A DNA stretch of 64,000 bases from Bacilli bacterium (lineage in GTDB: Bacteria > Bacillota_I > Bacilli_A > ML615J-28 > CAG-698), in the NCBI GenBank assembly GCA_017962745.1, contig JAGCUR010000018.1, forward strand, positions 62,001 to 126,000, read 5' to 3'. The position numbers were made by a program, and so were the translations under genes. A model generated the notes under the pieces. The model was not told the DNA's origin and made no database searches. It was given only the letters and a program-made list of their open reading frames with translations. Shown here in pieces: positions 8,925-17,379 of the stretch (its first letter is position 1; every line of letters starts with the position of its first letter).

Positions 8925-9800
8925 ATGAGTAGTTTAGAGAGAAAATTCGGAATTGAACAAACTTACAGTGATAAAGTCGCTAAAAAGGAATCAATTGCTT
9001 ATCAAGATATCGTTAATTGGTTGATCAAAGATACTTTTACAATTTATTATGTTAACCTAGAAAACGACAATTACGTAGAATATAGCTCTAACGATGGCTT
9101 TAGAACGATGAATGTAGAACAGTGTGGGGAAGATTTCTTTTTAGATGCAAGAAGAAATACGCGTAAAGTAATATTTCCTGAAGATTATGAAAAAGTAATC
9201 ACAATGTTTGATAAAGATTATTTACTTAAATCTTTAGAAGAAGGTAGCGTATCAATTACTTATCGTTTATTAATTGAAGGCTCTCCAACATACATCAATG
9301 CTACAATCGACTATTCTGATAGCAAGAAAGATCACTTACTATTCAATATTAGAAGAGTAGATAATGAAATGAAATGGTTAAAGAGTTATGAAAAATACAT
9401 TAACAAAAATGTTACTTATTCTTCAATTGCTTATAGCTTAGCTAGAGATTTCTTCATTATTTATTATATTGATTTAGAAAATGATGAATTTATTGAATAT
9501 AGTTCTAATTCTGCTTATAAACAATTAATGGTAGAAAAGAGCGGATCAAACTTCTTCAATATTCTTCAAGGATTAATCTTTAGATTAGCCCATCCAGATG
9601 ATGTCAATAAAATCAATTTAGCTTTAGGAAAAGATAAGATTATTCGTGGACTTGCCAAGAATAAAACTTATGCAGTTAACTTTAGAATTGATTACAATGG
9701 TGAATATAAATATGTTCGTGCTAAAGCGATTAAAATGGAAGATGATGATCGCCATATCGTAATCGGTGTCAGCGACGTAGATGCACAAGTACGTGCTTAA
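8925..9800 (+). CDS. Tandem PAS-like sensor half of a split GGDEF protein
   Basis: These 291 residues contain two copies of a PAS-like unit (about residues 25-145 and 155-285). Matching landmarks recur: FTIYYVNLENDNYVEYSS versus FIIYYIDLENDEFIEYSS, then a PEDY or PDDV element and a closing beta pair. The frame ends with TAA at 9798-9800, but the same frame continues into a GGDEF domain without a shift. The two parts therefore look like a single diguanylate cyclase of about 454 residues broken by one nonsense codon. Alone, this half would sense a signal but make no cyclic di-GMP. Possible explanations are a recent pseudogene, a sequencing error or translational readthrough. No transmembrane segment is visible, so the sensor is cytoplasmic. 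Confidence 0.82.
   Translation: MSSLERKFGIEQTYSDKVAKKESIAYQDIVNWLIKDTFTIYYVNLENDNYVEYSSNDGFRTMNVEQCGEDFFLDARRNTRKVIFPEDYEKVITMFDKDYLLKSLEEGSVSITYRLLIEGSPTYINATIDYSDSKKDHLLFNIRRVDNEMKWLKSYEKYINKNVTYSSIAYSLARDFFIIYYIDLENDEFIEYSSNSAYKQLMVEKSGSNFFNILQGLIFRLAHPDDVNKINLALGKDKIIRGLAKNKTYAVNFRIDYNGEYKYVRAKAIKMEDDDRHIVIGVSDVDAQVRA
9798..9800 (+). other. In-frame TAA splitting the PAS/GGDEF gene
   Basis: The codons on both sides of this TAA encode a normal linker (SDVDAQVRA, then QDYERAMQLANRDALTG) in the same frame. A single substitution from AAA, GAA or CAA would create it. Each of those residues would fit a coiled linker before a GGDEF domain. Confidence 0.8.
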
Positions 9801-9818
9801 CAAGATTATGAAAGAGCA

Positions 9819-10289
9819 ATGCAACTAGCTAATCGTGATGCTTTAACTGGTGTTAAGAGTAAATATGCTTATGACATTAAAGAAAAGAAGATAAACGAAA
9901 TGATCGAAAGTGGTGAACTTTCAGAATTTGCAGTTGTAGTATGCGATGTTAATGACTTAAAGGTTGTTAACGATCATAAAGGCCACCAAGAAGGCGATAA
10001 ATATTTGTGTGGAGCATGCCAAATCATTTGTGAAGTATTTAAGCATTCACCAGTTTATCGTATCGGTGGTGATGAATTCGTAGCAATTCTTACTGGCTAT
10101 GATTTTAAGAATCGCAACGAACTTGTAGAAGAGATTAAGAAGATTTCATTATTTAATAAGACTAATGAAGATGCAGTAGTTGCTGTTGGTATTAGTGAAT
10201 ATAAGCCAGGCGATAAGTTTGCTAATGTCTTTGAAAGAGCAGACGAAGCAATGTATGTTCATAAAGCATTTTTAAAGGAAAACAAATAA
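9819..10289 (+). CDS. GGDEF diguanylate cyclase domain (3' part of split gene)
   Basis: This 156-residue piece is a complete GGDEF domain: the family opening NRDALTGVKSKYAYD, the substrate region CDVNDLKVVNDHKGHQEGD and an intact active-site loop YRIGGDEFVAI. No RxxD inhibitory site precedes the active loop. It would make cyclic di-GMP from two GTP. The first ATG after the upstream in-frame stop is at 9819, with only a weak purine-rich sequence before it, so independent translation would be poor. It more likely represents the output domain of the interrupted sensor gene at 8925. Its stop overlaps the start of the next gene (TAATG). Confidence 0.82.
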   Translation: MQLANRDALTGVKSKYAYDIKEKKINEMIESGELSEFAVVVCDVNDLKVVNDHKGHQEGDKYLCGACQIICEVFKHSPVYRIGGDEFVAILTGYDFKNRNELVEEIKKISLFNKTNEDAVVAVGISEYKPGDKFANVFERADEAMYVHKAFLKENK

Positions 10290-11626
10290 TGATTGATCTA
10301 AAAAAGATAGATTTAATCGATAAAGATATCACTAACAACTTAACAAAAATATTTAAAAGTAAACTATATAATAGTTTACTTTTAGATTTAAAGCGCTCTC
10401 TTTATCAACATAAATCAGTATTTCTAGTAGGACTAGCTGATCTAGGCAGGCAAGCTATCCAAATAGAAGGTAGTTTTAGAAAGTTTTGGTTAAACTTAAT
10501 CAACATTATTCCTGACCGTAAAGATGAGTTCTTAGCTAATTATAATTTTGTTAGTAGCTTACCAATTGGTGGCGATGTGACGATCATTAATCCGGAAATT
10601 GACTTTAAGGATTTATACATGATTGGTAACCGCCAAGTAGAAAATGAAGTGGATGATGGCGATATTTGCATCATCTATGGTGGTAAAGCTACATCGCGTG
10701 CGATTAACCAAGCGGCAATTAATGCTAGCAAAAGAGGAGCTAGCGTATACTACTTATACGATGAAGCTAAAGAAAAAATCGCTAGTATTGATGTAGCTAA
10801 AGGAATTGTTTCAAATAAAAACATCATTAAAATCTCACTAGCAACAGAAGATAGTAAATGTCACCTTTTAAAAGAACTAATATTTACTTATTCAGCTTTA
10901 GAAATAATTAGTGCAGAATGGTTAAAAGAAAACTTAACCGATAGTGAATATAAAGTAGTTAGCGATTTAGGATATATTGCTTTAAGCCTAAATGATTATG
11001 CTAAATGCTTTAATGTAATCGCTAAAGGATGCCAAAAAGAAAAGGCATTAAAAGGGTTATCTAGTTTGTCTAGTTTAATGAGCCAAGATAATATTTATTT
11101 AAGTCATAATTATTTATGCGATATTTTAACTAGCTTAGTTGATAACCAGGTTAAAAGTGGTCTCCCTACTTTTAAAAAACGCCTTGATAAAAGCGGTGAG
11201 CACAATAAGGATTTAGTAATTGATCCGCTATTCCCAACCGCAGTTGCTTGGCAACACATCTTTAGAAGAAGCATAAAGGGATTAGATGAATCGAAAAACA
11301 CTTATAAACTACTTGGTCTAAATCATCCGCATATTGTAAGTTATCATTCAAGCGAATTGTTTGAATATATGATTGGGTATGAAGAAGAAGCTAGTATCAA
11401 TAAATATAATTTAGTGTTACTAGATTTAAACGAAAACTATGAAAATATGGAAGTTTCATATTTTACTAAAGTGGCACCGTTAGCCCCATCTGCTATAGTC
11501 TTAAGAATTGGAAATGTTTCAAGGAATAAAATATTTGCTAATGAATTAATAATTCCTTTAAAGATGCCAACTAGTATTCTAGATATATTTAGCCACTTAT
11601 TAATTAAAGTATTATTTACAGATTAG
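10289..11626 (+). CDS. SIS-fold-like protein of unknown function
   Basis: This is a 445-residue cytoplasmic protein. The first 200 residues resemble a sugar isomerase (SIS) fold: VFLVGLADLGRQAIQIEG recalls the first SIS strand-loop, and DICIIYGGKATSRAINQAAINASKRGASVYYLYDEA recalls the second half. MurNAc-6-phosphate etherase and glucokinase-regulator proteins share this arrangement. The C-terminal half is mixed alpha/beta with no motif I recognise. The assignment is by eye and tentative. It is translationally coupled to the GGDEF gene (TAATG overlap), which would link it to cyclic di-GMP signalling or simply to shared expression. Its stop codon lies inside the terminator stem. Confidence 0.55.
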   Translation: MIDLKKIDLIDKDITNNLTKIFKSKLYNSLLLDLKRSLYQHKSVFLVGLADLGRQAIQIEGSFRKFWLNLINIIPDRKDEFLANYNFVSSLPIGGDVTIINPEIDFKDLYMIGNRQVENEVDDGDICIIYGGKATSRAINQAAINASKRGASVYYLYDEAKEKIASIDVAKGIVSNKNIIKISLATEDSKCHLLKELIFTYSALEIISAEWLKENLTDSEYKVVSDLGYIALSLNDYAKCFNVIAKGCQKEKALKGLSSLSSLMSQDNIYLSHNYLCDILTSLVDNQVKSGLPTFKKRLDKSGEHNKDLVIDPLFPTAVAWQHIFRRSIKGLDESKNTYKLLGLNHPHIVSYHSSELFEYMIGYEEEASINKYNLVLLDLNENYENMEVSYFTKVAPLAPSAIVLRIGNVSRNKIFANELIIPLKMPTSILDIFSHLLIKVLFTD

Positions 11627-11655
11627 CTATTAGGAAACTAATAGCTTTTTCTTTT
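11625..11655 (+). terminator. Intrinsic terminator
   Basis: A perfect 9-bp stem (AGCTATTAG / CTAATAGCT) with a GAAA tetraloop is followed by TTTTCTTTT. It ends the GGDEF/SIS unit, directly before the gdhA promoter. Confidence 0.9.
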
Positions 11656-11674
11656 AAAATGATAGTAAGAGTGC

Positions 11675-11680
11675 TATAAT
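11675..11680 (+). promoter_or_regulatory. gdhA -10 element
   Basis: A consensus TATAAT lies 26 bases before the preferred start codon of gdhA. It contains the upstream in-frame ATG at 11679, which argues strongly that this ATG is not the start. Confidence 0.6.
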
Positions 11681-11705
11681 GAATTATAATAAGAAGGTGA
11701 AAAAT

Positions 11706-13049
11706 ATGAATGACTATTTAAAACGAGTTTACGAAGATGTGAAAAGAAGAGATGCTAATGAGCCTGAATTTCTACAAGCTGTGGAAGAAGTATTTGAATC
11801 ATTAAGCGAATACGTCGATAAACATCCAGAACTTGAAGCTAATGCGATTATGGAAAGAATCACTGAGCCTGAGCGTAGTATTGAATTTAGAGTTACATGG
11901 GTAGATGATAATAATATTACTCATGTTAATAGAGGCTATAGAATTCAGTTTAATAGCGCTATTGGACCATATAAAGGTGGACTTCGCTTACACCCAAGTG
12001 TAAACAAGAGCATCATTAAGTTTTTAGGATTTGAACAAATCTTTAAAAACTCATTAACTGGTCTTGCAATGGGTGGTGGCAAAGGTGGATCTGATTTTGA
12101 TCCTAAAGGAAAATCAGATTCCGAAATCATGAGATTTTGCCAAAACTTTATGTTAGAACTAAATAGACATATTGGAGAAAATGTAGATGTACCAGCTGGT
12201 GATATTGGTGTTGGTGCTAGAGAAATTGGTTATTTATTTGGTGCGTATAAGAAATACCGTAATTCTTACGATGCTGGAGTATTAACTGGTAAAGGCTTAG
12301 AATATGGTGGAAGCTTAGCTAGAAAGGAAGCAACTGGCTTTGGCTTATGTTATTTTGTCAATAAGATGTTAGATAAAATGGCTAAAGATTCTTTTAAAGA
12401 TAAAAAAGTAATCATTAGCGGATCTGGTAATGTTGCTTTATATGCTTGTAAAAAAGTGTATGAATTAGGTGGAACTGTACTTGCTATGAGCGATTCTAAT
12501 GGTTATGTATATAGTTCTAAAGGCATTAAATTTGATTTAATCAGAGAATTAAAAGAAGATAAACGTGCAAGAATTTCTGAATATGCAAAACTAGATAAAG
12601 ATGCTACATATTTTGAAGGCTCAAAAGGTATTTGGAATAACCCATGTGATATTGCCTTACCTTGTGCAACACAAAATGAAATTGATTTAGATATCGCTAA
12701 AACCCTTGTTGCCAATGGTGTAAAAGCAGTCGGTGAAGGCGCTAATATGCCTTGCACTCTCCCTGCTACAAACTTCTTTATTGAAAGTAAGATTTTATAT
12801 GCCCCTGCAAAAGCAGCTAATGCTGGTGGAGTTATGGTATCAGGATTAGAAATGGCGCAAAATGCTAGTAGATTAGCTTGGAGTTTTGAAGAAGTTGATA
12901 ACTACTTACATAAACAAATGGAAGCCATCTGCGATAAAGTATTTAATATTGCTAAAGATTATGATGATCCATTCAATTCAGTAAAAGGTGCTAATATTGC
13001 AGGATTCGAAAAAGTGGCTAAAGCAATGATTGCTCAAGGCATCATTTAA
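11706..13049 (+). CDS. gdhA: NADP-type glutamate dehydrogenase
   Basis: This catalyses reductive amination of 2-oxoglutarate to glutamate, the usual ammonia-assimilating hexameric enzyme. The 447-residue length from 11706 equals the family norm. The start is chosen because AAGGTG lies just upstream and because an in-frame ATG at 11679 falls inside the promoter. Visible features are the substrate and catalytic lysine region (GPYKGGLRLHPSV and GGGKGGSDFDPKGKS), the PAGDIGVGAREIGYL stretch, and a dinucleotide-binding fold (VIISGSGNVALYACKK). It is a single-gene unit between a terminator and the SAM-riboswitch promoter. Confidence 0.96.
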   Translation: MNDYLKRVYEDVKRRDANEPEFLQAVEEVFESLSEYVDKHPELEANAIMERITEPERSIEFRVTWVDDNNITHVNRGYRIQFNSAIGPYKGGLRLHPSVNKSIIKFLGFEQIFKNSLTGLAMGGGKGGSDFDPKGKSDSEIMRFCQNFMLELNRHIGENVDVPAGDIGVGAREIGYLFGAYKKYRNSYDAGVLTGKGLEYGGSLARKEATGFGLCYFVNKMLDKMAKDSFKDKKVIISGSGNVALYACKKVYELGGTVLAMSDSNGYVYSSKGIKFDLIRELKEDKRARISEYAKLDKDATYFEGSKGIWNNPCDIALPCATQNEIDLDIAKTLVANGVKAVGEGANMPCTLPATNFFIESKILYAPAKAANAGGVMVSGLEMAQNASRLAWSFEEVDNYLHKQMEAICDKVFNIAKDYDDPFNSVKGANIAGFEKVAKAMIAQGII

Positions 13050-13059
13050 TTTGTTTTAG

Positions 13060-13088
13060 TTGACATAAAGTATAAAAAAAAGTAAAAT
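13060..13088 (+). promoter_or_regulatory. Sigma-70 type promoter of the SAM riboswitch operon
   Basis: TTGACA (13060-13065) and TAAAAT (13083-13088) are separated by exactly 17 bases. This near-consensus promoter lies about 20 bases upstream of the riboswitch aptamer. Confidence 0.88.
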
Positions 13089-13108
13089 CTATATAGAATT
13101 AAATAATC

Positions 13109-13187
13109 CATAAAGAGATGGCTAGAGGCAAGCTCTGTGACCCATCAGCAACCTACCGTTAGGCAAGGTGCTAAAGCTTGAACGATG
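13109..13187 (+). ncRNA. SAM-I (S-box) riboswitch aptamer
   Basis: The leader carries the S-box core: P2 arms GATGG/CCATC with an inner AGAG/CTCT stem, the conserved AGCAACC junction, and then GGCAAGGTGCTAAAGCTTG, whose ends form P4 (CAAG/CTTG). CCTA/TAGG forms P3, and CCAT (13109-13112) can close P1 with ATGG (13184-13187). SAM binding should stabilise P1 and release the terminator immediately downstream, lowering expression when SAM is plentiful. The last gene of the operon is metK, which makes SAM. The class was assigned from conserved bases, not a covariance search; related SAM-I/IV variants cannot be excluded. Confidence 0.88.
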
Positions 13188-13196
13188 GTAAAAATA

Positions 13197-13225
13197 AGAC
13201 TCATCGTGGATGAGTCTATTTTTTT
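13197..13225 (+). terminator. Riboswitch-controlled terminator
   Basis: A perfect 9-bp stem (AGACTCATC / GATGAGTCT) with a GTG loop is followed by ATTTTTTT, 12 bases before the gltX-tldD start. The first arm contains CATC, which could alternatively pair with the 3' side of the aptamer (GATGG), giving a simple antiterminator switch. Confidence 0.88.
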
Positions 13226-13236
13226 AGGAGGAAAAT

Positions 13237-16059
13237 ATGAATAAAGTAAGAACAAGATTTGCTCCAAGTCCTACCGGATTTCTTCATGTTGGGGGACTTC
13301 GTACAGCGTTATATGCATATTTATATGCTAAACAAAATGGTGGTGACTTCATTTTAAGAATTGAAGATACTGACCTGGAAAGATACGTTGAAGGAGCAGT
13401 CGAAGCGATATATAAAGCTCTTGACTTAACGGGTATTAAACCTGATGAAGGACCTAACGAAGGTGGAAAATATGGCCCTTATGTGCAAACCCAAAGAAAA
13501 GAAATATATTTAAAGTACGCGAAAGAATTAATCGATAAAGGAGCTGCTTATTATTGCTTCTGTGATAAAGAAAGACTTGATACCCTTGTTAATGAAAATG
13601 GCTTTAAAAGATATGACAAGCATTGCTTACATTTATCTAAAGAAGAAGTTGAAGCAAAACTAGCAAGTGGAGTTCCTTACGTTATTCGCCAAAACATTAA
13701 TAATGAAGGCGTATCTAGTTTTGAAGATATGGTATATGGACATGTGGAAGTACCAAATAATGAATTAGAAGATCAAATCTTAATTAAGAGTGATGGTCTA
13801 CCTACATATAACTTCGCTAATGTTATTGATGACCACTTGATGGGAATTACGCATGTTATTAGAGGTAATGAATATTTATCATCTACTCCTAAATATAATT
13901 TATTATATGATGCATTTGGGTGGGAAAGACCTTTCTATATGCATGTAACACCAATTATGAGAGATGAAACTCATAAATTATCAAAGCGTTATGGTGATGC
14001 TAACTTTGAAGACTTCATCGCTAAAGGTTACTTACCAGAAGCAATTATTAATTACATTGCTTTAGTTGGTTGGAGTCCAAAAGGTGAAGAAGAAAAGTTT
14101 ACTTTAGACGAGTTAGTTGAAAAGTTTAGCGTTGATGGTATTTCTAAATCAAGTTCTATCTTTGATGCAAAGAAGATGAGATGGCTTAATGGTGAATATA
14201 TTAAAGAATTACCATTTGACAAGTTTATGGAATATGCTAAGCCATTCTTTGATGCTAGTAGTATTGCTAATAAATATGATTATGAAAAGTTTGGTAAACT
14301 TCTCCAAAGTCGTATTGAAATCTTTAGTGAAATTGAAGATAAAGTTAAATTTATTACTAACTTCAAGAAGTTTGATCCAGCATTATATTTAAATAAAAAG
14401 TTTAAGATTGATTTAGATGTAGCAAAAACAGTAATTAAAACTTCAATCCCAGTTTTTGAGAAAATCAAAGATTGGACTGAAGATAACTTACATGCTGCCA
14501 CATTAAAAGTAGCAGAAATGCTAGGTGCTAAAAGCGGTCAAGTATATAGCGTACTAAGAGTTGCTTTAAGTGGAGTAGAAGTTACTCCTGGTGGAAGCGT
14601 AGAAATAGCAGATATTTTAGGAAAAGAGGAAAGTATGGATAGATTAAATAAGAGTCTTAACTGGTTAGAGGAAAACGAAAAATTAAAAGATGAATATAAA
14701 TTAGTATTAGAAGCATGCTTAGCAACTGGTGCTAATTTTGGAGAATTATTTATTGAAGATACAAATCATCATAACTATATGATGTCTAATGGCGAATTAG
14801 CCGAAGTTGATGCTGAAAGCGTTCATGGTGTTGGTATTAGAATCCTAAAAGGTGCCGAAGAAGTATATGGTTATACTAATGATACTTCAACTAGTGCAAT
14901 GCTTGCTTTAGCTAAAAAGTTGGCTTCAAGCTTTAGCGGTGAAAAAGTATGTGATGTTGCTCCACTTAATTTAGTTAAATTGCCTAAGATTGTAGAGATT
15001 AAGAAACATCCAAGAGATGTTAAGTTAGAAGATAAAGTTGCTTTAATGAAAAAAGCCAATGATGCATGCTTAGCAGTAGAAGGTGTTATTCAATCAATGA
15101 CACGTTTAGGCGAAGCTTGCCAAGATGTTACAATTGTTAATTCAAATGGTACAATTGCTCATGATGAAAGATGTAACTTACGTCTTTACCAAATAGCAAT
15201 TGCATCTAATGGTAAAGAATCACAAAATGGTGCTCGTAATTATGGTAGAAATCAAGGCTATGAAATGTTTGATGGCTACAATGTAGCAGCTTTAGGTAAA
15301 GAAGCAGCTGAAGCAGCTGTTAGAATGTTAAGCGCTGAAGATATCGCTGGTGGTAAGATGACAGTAGTTATCGATAACGCCTTTGGTGGTGTAATCTTAC
15401 ACGAAGCATGCGTTCACTCACTTGAAGCCACAAGCGTTGCAAGAGGCTTATCAGTATTCTGCGGAAAACTTGGTCAAAAGATTGCTAATGATTGTGTAAC
15501 TGCAGTGGACGATGGAACTATTGCCGGTGAATGGGGTTCAATCAACTGTGATGATGAAGGTAACCCAACTCATAAGAATATCTTAATTGAAAATGGTGTT
15601 TTAAAATCATATTTAGTTGACTATCGTAATTCATTTAGAATGAATCATCCTATTACTGGATCAGGAAGACGTGAATCATATAAATATTCACCTACATCAC
15701 GTATGACAAATACATTCTTTGCTCCTGGCAAATTCACTAAAGAAGAAATTATAGCTAGCGTTAAAAACGGCTTCTTTGCTGCTCAAATGGGTGGTGGAAG
15801 TGTCAATCCATCAACTGGCGAATTTAACTTCGCTGTTCAAGAAGGTTACTTAATTGAAGATGGTAAATTAACTACTCCAATTAAAGGTGCTACTTTAATC
15901 GGATCAGGCGCAGAAGTATTGATGAATGTAGATATGATTGCTAGTGACAACTTAGAACTTGCTGCTGGTATGTGTGGATCTTTAAGTGGATCAATACCTA
16001 CTAATGTTGGTCAACCAACAATAAGGGTACAAAATATTACTGTAGGAGGTAGAAAATAA
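13237..16059 (+). CDS. gltX-tldD: Glutamyl-tRNA synthetase fused to TldD-type metalloprotease
   Basis: This 940-residue frame joins two normally separate proteins. Residues 1 to about 490 are a complete glutamyl-tRNA synthetase, with the HIGH-type motif in SPTGFLHVGGLRTALY, the KMSKS-type motif HKLSKRYGD near residue 247, and the normal C-terminus SGVEVTPGGSVEIADILGK. From about residue 497 it is a complete TldD, with a HExxxH zinc motif (HEACVH, near residue 722). There is no stop between them. An in-frame ATG at 14635 (inside the last gltX helix) has AGAGG six bases upstream, so a separate TldD could also be made by internal initiation. TldD pairs with the downstream TldE/PmbA as a peptide-processing protease. 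A lost stop codon or assembly error is the alternative to a true fusion. Confidence 0.88.
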   Translation: MNKVRTRFAPSPTGFLHVGGLRTALYAYLYAKQNGGDFILRIEDTDLERYVEGAVEAIYKALDLTGIKPDEGPNEGGKYGPYVQTQRKEIYLKYAKELIDKGAAYYCFCDKERLDTLVNENGFKRYDKHCLHLSKEEVEAKLASGVPYVIRQNINNEGVSSFEDMVYGHVEVPNNELEDQILIKSDGLPTYNFANVIDDHLMGITHVIRGNEYLSSTPKYNLLYDAFGWERPFYMHVTPIMRDETHKLSKRYGDANFEDFIAKGYLPEAIINYIALVGWSPKGEEEKFTLDELVEKFSVDGISKSSSIFDAKKMRWLNGEYIKELPFDKFMEYAKPFFDASSIANKYDYEKFGKLLQSRIEIFSEIEDKVKFITNFKKFDPALYLNKKFKIDLDVAKTVIKTSIPVFEKIKDWTEDNLHAATLKVAEMLGAKSGQVYSVLRVALSGVEVTPGGSVEIADILGKEESMDRLNKSLNWLEENEKLKDEYKLVLEACLATGANFGELFIEDTNHHNYMMSNGELAEVDAESVHGVGIRILKGAEEVYGYTNDTSTSAMLALAKKLASSFSGEKVCDVAPLNLVKLPKIVEIKKHPRDVKLEDKVALMKKANDACLAVEGVIQSMTRLGEACQDVTIVNSNGTIAHDERCNLRLYQIAIASNGKESQNGARNYGRNQGYEMFDGYNVAALGKEAAEAAVRMLSAEDIAGGKMTVVIDNAFGGVILHEACVHSLEATSVARGLSVFCGKLGQKIANDCVTAVDDGTIAGEWGSINCDDEGNPTHKNILIENGVLKSYLVDYRNSFRMNHPITGSGRRESYKYSPTSRMTNTFFAPGKFTKEEIIASVKNGFFAAQMGGGSVNPSTGEFNFAVQEGYLIEDGKLTTPIKGATLIGSGAEVLMNVDMIASDNLELAAGMCGSLSGSIPTNVGQPTIRVQNITVGGRK

Positions 16060-17378
16060 TGCTTAACTACCAAGAACTAATTAATAAAGCTAAAGATTAT
16101 GGCTTTAGCGATATTCAAGTAAACGAAAGTACCGAAGAATCACTAACTCTATTTGTTTCAAATGGTTTAGTAGAAAAGAATAATAGCGCTAATCTAACTT
16201 CAGTAATTATTAAAGGAATTTATAATGGTAAACTTGCTACTTTAGAGTTAGAAGACTTAAATAGAGATGTAGATGCTATTTTAAGTGAATTAAAAGAAAG
16301 CGCAAGCTTCATTACTTCTAAAGAAGAATGCGAAATCTTTGCCGGTAGCGCATCATACCCAGAAGTTAAAGAAGAAGCAAGTGATTATGTAAATTATCCT
16401 ACTTCTTATAAAATTGAAAAGTTAATTCAATTAGAAAAAGATATTAAAGCAGTTGATCCTCGAATCGTAGCTGTTCCATATTGTGTATATGGAGAAGAAA
16501 AACATGCTTTAAAAATCGTTAATTCTAAAGGGTTAGACTTAGCTAAAAGCGTAAATGAATGCGCAGTATTCGCTCAAGTAGTAGCTATGGAAAATGGCCA
16601 AGCATCTAATGGTTCTAAAGAAACTGCGAAAATCAATTTAGCTGATCTTGATTTTGATAAAGTATTAAAAGATTCTACAAAAGAAGCACTAGATCACTTA
16701 AATGCTAAATCTACAAAGAGCGGTGCATATGATGTAGTTATTGAAAACAATGCGATGAGCTCTTTATTCTCTACTTATCAAACAATGTACAATGGCGAAG
16801 CAGCCCTTCGTAAAATGGCATTCTTAGCTGGTAAAGAAAATACTAAAGTATTTAATGAAATGGTAAATATCATCGATGATCCACTAATGAATCACGAAGA
16901 AGTATTACATAAAACACCATTCGATTCTGAAGGCGTAGCATGCTACACTAAAGATTTAGTTAAAGATGGCGTATTTAAAGGTTTAATTCATAACTTAAAG
17001 ACTGCTAAAGCATTTGGTACAACATCAACTGGTAATGCTTCTAATACATCAGTTAGAGGGTATAATACATATATTGCTCCAGGTAAAAAGTCTAAAGAAG
17101 AATTATTAGCTGATTTAGGAAATGGCTTATTAATTACTGATTTTGATGGCCTACATGCTGGTGTAAATCCAATCAGTGGTGATTTCAACCTTAAGTGTGC
17201 TGGCTTTGTTATTGAAAATGGTAAAATCGTTCGTCCAGTTACTTTAATAGTTATGGCTGGTAATTTCTATAAGATGTTAAATGATAACATTTTTGAAATT
17301 GGCTCTGACTTAACATTCAGTAGAGGAATCGGAGCTCCTTCAATTCTATTCAAGAATGTAGCTATTTCAGGAGAATAA
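16059..17378 (+). CDS. pmbA: TldE/PmbA-type metalloprotease partner
   Basis: This is a 439-residue member of the U62 family, partner of TldD. It has the family pattern near [33 protein letters not shown] and the C-terminal [19 protein letters not shown]. It lacks the HExxxH motif present in TldD, as expected for TldE. The TldD/TldE pair degrades unfolded peptides and matures some ribosomally made peptides, such as microcins, in other bacteria. No precursor peptide gene was seen nearby. It starts within the stop codon region of the GltX-TldD frame (ATAATG, one-base overlap), so the two subunits are co-translated in the SAM-controlled operon. Confidence 0.9.
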   Translation: MLNYQELINKAKDYGFSDIQVNESTEESLTLFVSNGLVEKNNSANLTSVIIKGIYNGKLATLELEDLNRDVDAILSELKESASFITSKEECEIFAGSASYPEVKEEASDYVNYPTSYKIEKLIQLEKDIKAVDPRIVAVPYCVYGEEKHALKIVNSKGLDLAKSVNECAVFAQVVAMENGQASNGSKETAKINLADLDFDKVLKDSTKEALDHLNAKSTKSGAYDVVIENNAMSSLFSTYQTMYNGEAALRKMAFLAGKENTKVFNEMVNIIDDPLMNHEEVLHKTPFDSEGVACYTKDLVKDGVFKGLIHNLKTAKAFGTTSTGNASNTSVRGYNTYIAPGKKSKEELLADLGNGLLITDFDGLHAGVNPISGDFNLKCAGFVIENGKIVRPVTLIVMAGNFYKMLNDNIFEIGSDLTFSRGIGAPSILFKNVAISGE

Positions 17379-17379
17379 T

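Noticed and set aside
11679-11705. ATG at 11679 as gdhA start
   Set aside because: It overlaps the TATAAT promoter element; the ATG at 11706 has the ribosome site and gives the standard length.
13105-13200. SAM-IV or other SAM class for the leader
   Set aside because: The order of P2, the AGCAACC junction, P3 and GGCAAGGTGCTAAA with P4 fits SAM-I better. A covariance search would settle this.
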